The position numbers and the translations under genes were made by a program. Of a DNA stretch of 64,000 nt, positions 8,402 through 15,083 are shown piece by piece. Numbering within the stretch: position 1 is the stretch's first letter; each line of letters opens with the position of its first letter. This DNA comes from an uncultured Roseicyclus sp. (lineage in GTDB: Bacteria > Pseudomonadota > Alphaproteobacteria > Rhodobacterales > Rhodobacteraceae): positions 1-64,000 of the forward strand of contig CANLEH010000007.1 in the NCBI GenBank assembly GCA_947489665.1. Reading direction: 5' to 3'. Under the pieces are notes generated by a model. It had not been told where the DNA came from. It saw only the letters and a program-made list of their open reading frames with translations, and searched no databases.

Positions 8402-9385
8402 ATGCAGTTTTTCACAGGTCTCTTCGATAGCGTGAACGAGTTTCTCGTGGCCCAGCTCGGCGAACTCGGGCCCCTGATTGCCGTGGGTGGCCTTGGCGTC
8501 CTTCTTGTCGTGGCGGTCCTTCCGTCGCTGATGAAAAAGCAGAAGGATCCGTTCAAGACCCTGCGCGAAGAACGCACAGGGACCGCCACGGGCGGCAAAA
8601 AAGATGCCCTGCGTCAGGCCGGCAAGAACGAAAAGCTTGATCGCTTCGCCCAATATCTCGAACCCCAGGACGAGGAGGAGCTTTCTGCAACCCAGTTGCA
8701 GATGATCCGCGCGGGCTATCGCTCCAAATCCTCGATCCAGATGTTCAGCTTCGCCAAGCTCGCCCTTGGCATCGGCGGTCTGCTTCTGGGCACGCTCTAC
8801 GTGCTGATCTCCGGCGGTGGTGGTTCGGCCCAGAACTCGATCCTGATGGTCGTGGTCCCGGGCTTCATCGGCTACTACGCCCCGAAATACTGGATCCAGC
8901 GCCGCATTCAGGCCCGCGAGGATGAGATCAACGGAGGCTTCCCCGATGCACTCGACCTGATGCTCGTTTGCGTGGAAGCCGGTCAATCGCTCGACCAGGC
9001 CATCGTGAAAGTGGCGCGTGAGATCAAACCCTCCTACCCCGCCTTGGCTGAGGAATTCGAGATCGTCAGCTACGAGATGAAGGCCGGTAAGGACAAAACC
9101 AAGGTCCTGCGCGATATGGGCGAACGGGTCGGCATCCAGGACGTGAACTCGTTCATCACCACACTGATCCAGTCCTCGACCTTTGGTACGTCAATTGCCG
9201 AAGCCCTGCGGGTCTACGCCGACGAAATGCGCGACAAGCGCGTGATGCGGGCCGAGGAAAAGGCCAACAAGCTTCCCACGAAGCTGACGCTGTTCACGAT
9301 GATGTTCTGTGTGCCGCCGCTTCTGATCATCCTGATCGGGCCCTCGGTCTATGGCATCGCCACCGACCTTAACGGCGGCGGCTGA
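8402..9385 (+). CDS. tadC: Tad inner-membrane platform protein TadC
   Basis: A 327-residue T2SSF-family membrane protein, partner and paralogue of TadB. It has an N-terminal membrane segment (about 20-42), a central pair (about 115-160), the characteristic FPDALDLMLVCVEAGQSLDQ stretch near residue 180, and a C-terminal membrane segment (about 295-320). Spacing from tadB and shared strand indicate one operon. A long inverted repeat lies between its stop and the next gene. Confidence 0.94.
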   Translation: MQFFTGLFDSVNEFLVAQLGELGPLIAVGGLGVLLVVAVLPSLMKKQKDPFKTLREERTGTATGGKKDALRQAGKNEKLDRFAQYLEPQDEEELSATQLQMIRAGYRSKSSIQMFSFAKLALGIGGLLLGTLYVLISGGGGSAQNSILMVVVPGFIGYYAPKYWIQRRIQAREDEINGGFPDALDLMLVCVEAGQSLDQAIVKVAREIKPSYPALAEEFEIVSYEMKAGKDKTKVLRDMGERVGIQDVNSFITTLIQSSTFGTSIAEALRVYADEMRDKRVMRAEEKANKLPTKLTLFTMMFCVPPLLIILIGPSVYGIATDLNGGG

Positions 9386-9422
9386 TCCTCCACCGGACAG
9401 CACCACAAGAAAAGACATGCAC

Positions 9423-9463
9423 CAGGCGCCAGCATAGACTATGTTGGCGCCTGAGCAGTTTTA
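9423..9463 (+). terminator. Large hairpin between tadC and the TPR lipoprotein
   Basis: Positions 9423-9453 form an almost perfect 31-base inverted repeat. The outer arms are CAGGCGCCA and TGGCGCCTG, the inner arms CATAG and CTATG, with a single wobble pair between them. AGCAGTTTT follows. It is either a partial terminator or an mRNA-stabilising hairpin that sets different levels of the platform and TPR genes. A further GGCGCCA copy lies at about 9473-9479, just before the next start codon. Confidence 0.6.
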
Positions 9464-9481
9464 AGAACCTGAGGCGCCAAA

Positions 9482-10057
9482 GTGCCCCGCATTTTTTTCC
9501 TCTTCCTCGCGCCCTTGGCGCTGTCTGCCTGTTTGGGTGAGCCGCGTCTTGATAGCGGTATTCCCGATCTCGAAGGCCTTAACGTCCCCTCCACCGTGGA
9601 TGGCTATGAAGAAGGCATTGACGGTCTGATCGTCGGCGACCGCCTCATGGCAAACGGCGAATATGAACTTGCGCTGCGCTCCTACTACCGCGCGGCCGCC
9701 GAGGACGGCCTCAACATCGATCTGGTCACCGCAATCGGGGCCGCAAACCTCGCGCTGGGGCGTCTTGGGCAGGCGGAAGAGCAATTCCGTCGCGCAATTG
9801 CCACACAGCCAGATTTCGTGCCTGCCCTCAACAACTTGGGGGCGACCCTTGTAGAGAGGGGCGAATATGGGGAGGCGCGGCGCATTCTGGAACAAGCCTT
9901 TGCGCTGGATAGTGGCAGTTCGGAAACGATTCGCGACAACCTGCGCCTCGCTATCGCGCTACAGGAAAATCAGGTATATTCTGGCGAAGAAGAGCATAAT
10001 CGGCCTGGGCTGATCCGTCGTGGCGGGGGGCGCTATACCCTCACCTCTGGCGGTTGA
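9482..10057 (+). CDS. TPR lipoprotein of the Tad locus (TadD-like 1)
   Basis: A 191-residue protein starting at GTG with CTGAGG upstream. A lipoprotein signal ends in LSAC (Cys17). Tetratricopeptide helices follow (about 55-150), for example LALGRLGQAEEQFRRAI and ALNNLGATLVERGEYGEARR. TadD lipoproteins act in secretin assembly in other Tad systems; this shorter protein may share that job with the next gene or act on a different partner. It ends in a glycine-rich tail. Confidence 0.8.
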   Translation: MPRIFFLFLAPLALSACLGEPRLDSGIPDLEGLNVPSTVDGYEEGIDGLIVGDRLMANGEYELALRSYYRAAAEDGLNIDLVTAIGAANLALGRLGQAEEQFRRAIATQPDFVPALNNLGATLVERGEYGEARRILEQAFALDSGSSETIRDNLRLAIALQENQVYSGEEEHNRPGLIRRGGGRYTLTSGG

Positions 10058-10121
10058 GTTAACCGGGGCGAACACCAACGAAGGCGTGGCACAAGATCAC
10101 GCCAAGTAGATGAGGCAGAGC

Positions 10122-10964
10122 ATGACCCGTTTCCTCCGGTTTACCCCGGCGGCACTTGCCGTCGTAGCGCTTGCAGCGTGCAACACCACCGAAGCCGATG
10201 TTGATCGCGCGCTCGATCCACTCAACGTGATCGACGAAACGAACATGTCCGACATCATGTTGAATGCCGCCGCCCCGACCGAGGCGGTCAGCTATTTCCA
10301 GCGCGCCGTCGAGGAAGACCCCGACCGCATCGACCTGCAGCGCGGCCTGGCCACCAGCCTCGTGCGCGCCGGTCGCGCAGGGGAGTCCTTAACCGTATGG
10401 CAAAGGGTCATCGACCATGATGCCGCCATGGATCAGGACCGTGTTGATTTCGCCGATGCGCTCATTCGCAATGGGGATTGGGACGACGCGCAAGCGCAGC
10501 TTGACGCGACCCCGCCCACATTCGAGACCTATGAACGCTACCGGCTTGAGGCGATGATCGCCGACAGCGAAGAAGATTGGGACCGCGCCGACAGTTTCTA
10601 TGAAACCGCCGCCGGCCTCACGACGCGTCCGGCAAATGTGTACAACAACTGGGGCTATTCGCACCTGACCCGGGGCGATTACGCAGGGGCCGAAGATCTG
10701 TTCCTTCAGGCCATCTCCTATGACCCCGATCTCTTCACCGCCAAGAACAACCTGGTTCTGGCACGTGCGGCCCAGGGCAATTACCAGCTTCCGCTCATCA
10801 ACATGACGCAGATCGAACGCGCGCAACTGCTGCACACCGCAGCGCTCGCCGCGATCCGTCGCGGTGACGTGTCCGACGGGCGTGGCCTTCTGAATGAGGC
10901 GATCGACACGCATCCCCAGCATTTTGAGGCTGCGGTCACCGCACTGCGCGCGCTGGATGCATGA
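10122..10964 (+). CDS. tadD: TPR lipoprotein TadD
   Basis: A 280-residue lipoprotein with lipobox ALAAC (Cys20), followed by TPR repeats through most of the protein (for example EAVSYFQRAVEEDPDRIDLQ and VYNNWGYSHLTRGDYAGAE). TadD is the secretin pilotin-like lipoprotein of Tad systems. I chose ATG 10122 over ATG 10110 because GAGGC lies 5 bases upstream of the former and the signal peptide then starts properly. It is the second TPR lipoprotein in a row; the two are only distantly similar. Confidence 0.85.
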   Translation: MTRFLRFTPAALAVVALAACNTTEADVDRALDPLNVIDETNMSDIMLNAAAPTEAVSYFQRAVEEDPDRIDLQRGLATSLVRAGRAGESLTVWQRVIDHDAAMDQDRVDFADALIRNGDWDDAQAQLDATPPTFETYERYRLEAMIADSEEDWDRADSFYETAAGLTTRPANVYNNWGYSHLTRGDYAGAEDLFLQAISYDPDLFTAKNNLVLARAAQGNYQLPLINMTQIERAQLLHTAALAAIRRGDVSDGRGLLNEAIDTHPQHFEAAVTALRALDA

Positions 10965-11074
10965 TCGGGGCCTGAATCAGCACAGTTGGACGGAAACGAC
11001 CCAGTTCTTGCCCCTATTCGGCCCGATTTAATCGGCAAAAAACGGGGAAACCGTTTCCAAATCGGGAAAAGAGC

Positions 11075-11602
11075 ATGACTTTCGACGTAGCCCTCACCGC
11101 CAGCCAGGCCTGGATCTTTCTGCCCATCTGTCTGCCGATTGCCCTTTGGGCGATCTACACGGACCTGACAGAGCTCAAGATCAAGAATGTCGCCGTCCTG
11201 GCGCTGTTCGCGGGCTTCGTCGTGCTTGGCCTCTTCGCCCTGCCCTTGCCCGACTATGCCTGGCGCTTTGCGCATATGGGTGTGGTCCTGCTGATCGGCT
11301 TTATCCTGACATCTCTGGGTGTCATGGGCGCGGGCGACGCGAAATTCGCCGCCGCCATGGCCCCCTTCATTGCGCTCCCCGACGCGATGCTTGTCCTTCT
11401 GATCGTCACCATGTCGGCCTTCGCCTTCATGATCGTGCACCAGATCGCCAAACGCATCCCCGCCGTGGTCGCGGCCACGCCCAACTGGGCCTCGTGGGAC
11501 ACCGGGCGCCGCTCGATCCGCAAGCAGGCCTTCCCCTACGGCGTGGGCATCTCAACCGGCCTGATCGTCTACATGATCCTCGGCATCACCGGCACCGCAT
11601 AA
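11075..11602 (+). CDS. cpaA: Prepilin peptidase CpaA/TadV
   Basis: A 175-residue integral membrane aspartyl protease of the A24 family that removes the leader from Flp prepilins. Both catalytic aspartates are visible: Asp30 in YTDLTELKIKN and Asp88 in the GAGDAKF signature. Several hydrophobic segments span the rest. It lacks the methyltransferase domain of long prepilin peptidases, as expected for CpaA. It sits near the end of the locus instead of beside the pilins, and 12 bases before the AAA+ gene. Confidence 0.93.
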   Translation: MTFDVALTASQAWIFLPICLPIALWAIYTDLTELKIKNVAVLALFAGFVVLGLFALPLPDYAWRFAHMGVVLLIGFILTSLGVMGAGDAKFAAAMAPFIALPDAMLVLLIVTMSAFAFMIVHQIAKRIPAVVAATPNWASWDTGRRSIRKQAFPYGVGISTGLIVYMILGITGTA

Positions 11603-11614
11603 GGACACGTTCCC

Positions 11615-12937
11615 ATGAACATGCAGGTCACAGACAATTCAGCCGCCTTCGCCCCCCCAGCGCTGCGCAAGCTGACAGATACCGGGCTGACGATCGTGAT
11701 GATGCGCGACATCGTGCTCAAAACGATCTTCCGCAAAAACGTGGAGCAGGTCTCGGAAATCGCTAAGGCCGTGTGCCTGCCGATCCCGCTCACGACTGAG
11801 CTGATCGACATGCTGCGCGACCAGAACCTGTTGCAGGCCACCGGTACGCTGCACGCGACCTCCTCGAACGAGATGGGCTTTCAGCTCACCGATGGCGGCA
11901 AGGCGCGCGCTCTCGATGCGCTCAGCCAATCCGAATATTACGGCGCGATGCCCGTGCCGCTGGAAGACTACAAGGTGCAAGTGAAGCGCCAGTCTATCCG
12001 CGACATCAAGCTGACCCGCGACATGTTGGAGGCCTCGATGGGCCACCTGATCCTGCCCGACGGGCTGATCGACCAGCTAGGGCCCGCCGTGGGCTCCGGC
12101 CGCTCGGTGCTGATGTACGGCCCGCCCGGCAACGGTAAGTCCTCTATCGCCGAAGGCATCCGTGCCGCGATGGGCGACAATATCTACGTCCCCCATGCGC
12201 TGGCCTATGCGGGCCAAGTGATCACCGTGTTCGACCCGATCGTGCACACACCGATCATGAAAAGCGAAACGTCGGAACAAACCAGCCTGCGCCGCAGCGC
12301 CAGCAAGTTCGACACCCGCTACCTTCTGTGCACAAGGCCAACGGTAATGACCGGTGGTGAATTGAATCTGTCCATGCTCGACCTCAACTACAACGCGGTC
12401 AGCCGCACCTACCAAGCCTCGCTTCAGCTGAAGTCGACCGGCGGCGTGTTCATCGTCGACGACCTTGGCCGCCAGGAAGAGCCGCCGCAGGCGCTCATCA
12501 ACCGCTGGATTGTTCCGATGGAGGTCAACTACGACATCCTCGCGCTGCAATCGGGCGAGAAATTCGAAGTCCCCTTCGACACGCTGGTGGTCTTCTCGAC
12601 CAACTTCCACCCGAATGAGATCTTCGACCAAGCCGCCCTGCGTCGTATCTTCTTCAAAGTGAAGATCGACGGGCCGAACCAGGAACAATTCCTGAAAATC
12701 TTTGCTATGGTCGCGAAGAAAAAAGGCGTGCCCCTGGATGAGGCCTCCCTCATCCACATGCTGAAGAAGAAGTATCCCACGATCGACAATATCTACGCGA
12801 ACTACCACCCGGTGTTCCTGTGCGATCAGATCAAGGCGATCTGCGAATTCGAAGGCATCCCCTACCAGATGCGCCCCGAATTCATCGACCGCGCATGGGA
12901 AAACCTCTACGTCCGCGAAGAGGAAATCGTGCACTAA
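11615..12937 (+). CDS. AAA+ ATPase linked to the Tad locus
   Basis: A 440-residue cytoplasmic ATPase. The N-terminal 110 residues are helical and winged-helix-like. The ATPase domain has Walker A GPPGNGKS (169-176) and Walker B GGVFIVDDLG (277-285), and conserved DTLVVFSTNFHPNEIFD further on. No substrate or membrane segment is visible. It follows cpaA by 12 bases on the same strand, so it is probably coexpressed with the pilus genes; a role as regulator or chaperone of pilus assembly is inference only. It is not one of the classical Tad components. Confidence 0.8.
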   Translation: MNMQVTDNSAAFAPPALRKLTDTGLTIVMMRDIVLKTIFRKNVEQVSEIAKAVCLPIPLTTELIDMLRDQNLLQATGTLHATSSNEMGFQLTDGGKARALDALSQSEYYGAMPVPLEDYKVQVKRQSIRDIKLTRDMLEASMGHLILPDGLIDQLGPAVGSGRSVLMYGPPGNGKSSIAEGIRAAMGDNIYVPHALAYAGQVITVFDPIVHTPIMKSETSEQTSLRRSASKFDTRYLLCTRPTVMTGGELNLSMLDLNYNAVSRTYQASLQLKSTGGVFIVDDLGRQEEPPQALINRWIVPMEVNYDILALQSGEKFEVPFDTLVVFSTNFHPNEIFDQAALRRIFFKVKIDGPNQEQFLKIFAMVAKKKGVPLDEASLIHMLKKKYPTIDNIYANYHPVFLCDQIKAICEFEGIPYQMRPEFIDRAWENLYVREEEIVH

Positions 12938-12977
12938 CCCGCACGCAACAGGTCGCCTCACTTTCCTTGGCCATCAT

Positions 12978-13001
12978 CGGGCGCGCACTCCCACGCGCCC
13001 G
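12978..13001. terminator. Hairpin between convergent genes
   Basis: CGGGCGCG and CGCGCCCG pair perfectly around an 8-base loop. It lies between the stop of the AAA+ gene (+) and the stop of the PEP-mutase-family gene (-). No T tract follows on either strand, so it is only a candidate terminator. Confidence 0.5.
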
Positions 13002-13016
13002 AGACGCCTACGCGCC

Positions 13017-13775
13017 TTACGAAATCTCCCCAAACGCGAGCTTCAACTCCGCGCAAAATGCGCTGTAAGGCCCCGGCCCAAAACTCACGCGGGCCACGCC
13101 AAGTGCGGCCACCTCTTGCACCGACGTCAGGGGTGGTATCATCATGACGTTCACCGGCAAGGGAACTTGGTCCACCAACCGCGCGATCAACGAAAGATCG
13201 CCCAAACCCGGCACAAAGAAACAGGCCGCCCCCGCCTCCGCATAGGCCGTCGCGCGCTCCACGGCTTCCGCGAAAAAGCTCTCATGCCGCGCCGCGTCAG
13301 ACCCCAAAAACAGATCTGTCCGCGCATTCACGACCAATTCGACGCCTTCTTCTGCCGCCACATCCCGGATCGCCTCCAGTCGCGCGACCTGGGCTTCCAG
13401 CGCATGCAGCCCCTCGCCGCACACAATCCGATCTTCAAAGTTGATCCCAACCGCCCCGGCGCCGATCACCTGCCGCACATTCTCTGCCACGGCCTCGGGC
13501 GCAACGGCATAACCGCCCTCGAAATCCACCGTCACCGGCGCGTCGACGCTTGCGCAAATCCGCTCCACGACCCGTAACACAAAATCCATCGGCATCGCTT
13601 CGCCGTCGCCATAGCCATGCGCCGCCGCCACCGACCAGCTCCCGGTTGCCACCGCCGGCGCGCCCGCCTTTTCCACAACCTTGGCACCGCCGGCATCCCA
13701 AATATTATACAAAACCAGTGGGTTTTCCCCATGATGCAGCGCCAAAAGCAGCTTTGACTTTTCATTTTGCGACAT
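13017..13775 (-). CDS. Isocitrate lyase/PEP mutase family protein
   Basis: A 252-residue TIM-barrel enzyme of the PEP mutase/isocitrate lyase superfamily. Visible motifs include VTVDFEGGYA (metal-binding acidic loop), VGINFEDRI and VVNARTD. Members act on C-C or C-P bonds of small keto or hydroxy acids; the substrate here cannot be read from sequence. The start MSQNEKS at 13775 lies inside the 3' end of ada (14-base overlap), so it is translationally coupled to the repair gene upstream. A longer frame to 13856 would run further into ada and lacks family similarity. Confidence 0.85.
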   Translation of the reverse strand: MSQNEKSKLLLALHHGENPLVLYNIWDAGGAKVVEKAGAPAVATGSWSVAAAHGYGDGEAMPMDFVLRVVERICASVDAPVTVDFEGGYAVAPEAVAENVRQVIGAGAVGINFEDRIVCGEGLHALEAQVARLEAIRDVAAEEGVELVVNARTDLFLGSDAARHESFFAEAVERATAYAEAGAACFFVPGLGDLSLIARLVDQVPLPVNVMMIPPLTSVQEVAALGVARVSFGPGPYSAFCAELKLAFGEIS

Positions 13776-14847
13776 GCATGCATTCCTTCTCGATACCCGG
13801 TCCATAACCCTGCTCAATCTCCAGCAGCTTCTGTTTCCGCCACAATCCGCCGCCATATCCTGTCAATTTGCCATCGGCCCCGATCACCCGGTGGCACGGA
13901 ACAACCAACGCAATCTGGTTCGCTCCATTGGCCCGCGCGACCGCACGCACCGCGTCCGGGCGACCGATCCGCGCGGCGATCTGTGAATAGCTGCGCGTCT
14001 CGCCTGCCGGGATCTCGCGCAATGCGTCCCAAACCGCACCGCTGAACGGCGAGCCGTGATAGGCCAACGGGGTTCGAAATACGGCCGACGTCCCCTGAAA
14101 GAACGCTGCCAATTCTTCTCGAATTTGCTCCGACACGTCCGTGCGTCCAACCCCCAAGCGCCCTTTGACCTGGCCTTGCAACCGCGCCAATTCGCCCTTC
14201 AAAGCCTTGCGGTCGAAAAATTCCAGCAGGTGCAGCTCCGTCGCAGAACTCACCGAGATCATGTCTCCCAGAGGCGTCCGCACCCAATCGGCATGCAAAA
14301 GCGGGTTGGAAGACAGCCGCCCGGGGGCCTGCCCCAGCAGTTTCGCGAAAGCCGTTCGAAAGGCACTGGCTGATGTGAACCCGGCCTCCAACTGCCCCTC
14401 GATCACCGCGCCGCCGTCCGACAGGGTCACAAATCCCTCGCGCAGTCTCCGCTGCCGCGCCATCTCAAGAAAGGTCATCCCGAACTGCCGCTTGAAGCTG
14501 CGCCTCACGGTCGACGGATCGTACCCCATCGCCGCGACATCCCCCTCCCTCCACCGCCGTTGCGGCTCCGCGTCCAACGCTTCCAAAAGCCGCGCAATGA
14601 CCGGATCTGCCAGCGCAGCTGGTCCCAAGGGATGACACCGCCTGCACGCCCGATACCCGGCCTCAATGCAACCGCCCACCGTCTCGAAGAATTGGCAATT
14701 CTCCCGCTTCGGCTTCCGCGCAGGACAGGTCAGACGACAGAAAACCCCCGTCGATGACACGCCGACATAGACGCGCCCGTCATAGGTCGCGTCCCGCTCC
14801 AAAAGCGCACCGTAAAGGGTCTCATCATCAGGCAAATCAAACAACAT
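13762..14847 (-). CDS. ada: Bifunctional Ada: DNA alkylation response regulator and methyltransferase
   Basis: A 361-residue Ada protein, suicidal methyl acceptor and transcription activator. The N-terminal AdaA domain has its four zinc cysteines (Cys37, Cys41, Cys68, Cys71), including the phosphotriester-accepting position in GVFCRLTCPAR. An AraC-type helix-turn-helix region follows (about 85-175). The C-terminal O6-alkylguanine methyltransferase domain carries the active site PCHRVIG. All parts are intact. It is transcribed away from the helicase gene lhr, and its 3' end overlaps the PEP-mutase-family gene. Confidence 0.95.
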   Translation of the reverse strand: MLFDLPDDETLYGALLERDATYDGRVYVGVSSTGVFCRLTCPARKPKRENCQFFETVGGCIEAGYRACRRCHPLGPAALADPVIARLLEALDAEPQRRWREGDVAAMGYDPSTVRRSFKRQFGMTFLEMARQRRLREGFVTLSDGGAVIEGQLEAGFTSASAFRTAFAKLLGQAPGRLSSNPLLHADWVRTPLGDMISVSSATELHLLEFFDRKALKGELARLQGQVKGRLGVGRTDVSEQIREELAAFFQGTSAVFRTPLAYHGSPFSGAVWDALREIPAGETRSYSQIAARIGRPDAVRAVARANGANQIALVVPCHRVIGADGKLTGYGGGLWRKQKLLEIEQGYGPGIEKECMHVAK

Positions 14848-14905
14848 GCGCCGACCCTATCACGGGCACAAACCCGTCGCCGCCGAAGATCGGGCGCCTA
14901 TTGAA

Positions 14906-14990
14906 ATTCGGGGGGGGAGCCTTTCGGGACGGCGGGTGGGGCGCCTTCGCCCGCCAGGGGCGAACAGCGTCACCCCCGGCCCTCCCAAAT
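14906..14990. repeat. GC-rich intergenic palindromic element (REP-like)
   Basis: Between ada and lhr lies a run of eight G followed by dense GC-rich palindromes, including GGCGGGTGGGG... facing ...TTCGCCCGCC and ending CACCCCCGGCCCTCCCAAATAT. A second stretch with the same flavour is at about 59651-59700. Both are noncoding and look like copies of a dispersed intergenic element. Copy number elsewhere in the genome cannot be judged from the window. Confidence 0.4.
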
Positions 14991-14991
14991 A

Positions 14992-15059
14992 TCTGCTCAG
15001 CTGAACGCATTTTTCAGGATTTTTCTGCTCAACTGAACGCATGTGCGTTCACGTGAACG
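14992..15059. promoter_or_regulatory. Candidate operator upstream of lhr
   Basis: A 19-base direct repeat with one mismatch (TCTGCTCRRCTGAACGCAT-like, at 14992-15010 and 15024-15042) is spaced 32 bases start to start. The second copy runs into an 18-base palindrome, TGAACGCA-tg-TGCGTTCA (15034-15051), which overlaps the perfect palindrome GTTCACGTGAAC (15047-15058). Four TGAACG-type half-sites thus lie within 60 bases, 25-80 bases before the lhr start codon and between two divergent DNA-repair genes. Confidence 0.55.
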
Positions 15060-15083
15060 GATCTCTAAGACCGTGACGCCGCC

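Noticed and set aside
14910-14917. Run of eight G as a phase-variation tract
   Set aside because: It is in a noncoding spacer within a GC-rich element, more than 160 bases from the lhr start, and eight G is not long for this base composition.
14992-15059. LexA box upstream of lhr
   Set aside because: GTTC/GAAC words occur, but no GTTC-N7-GTTC or GAAC-N7-GAAC spacing was found.
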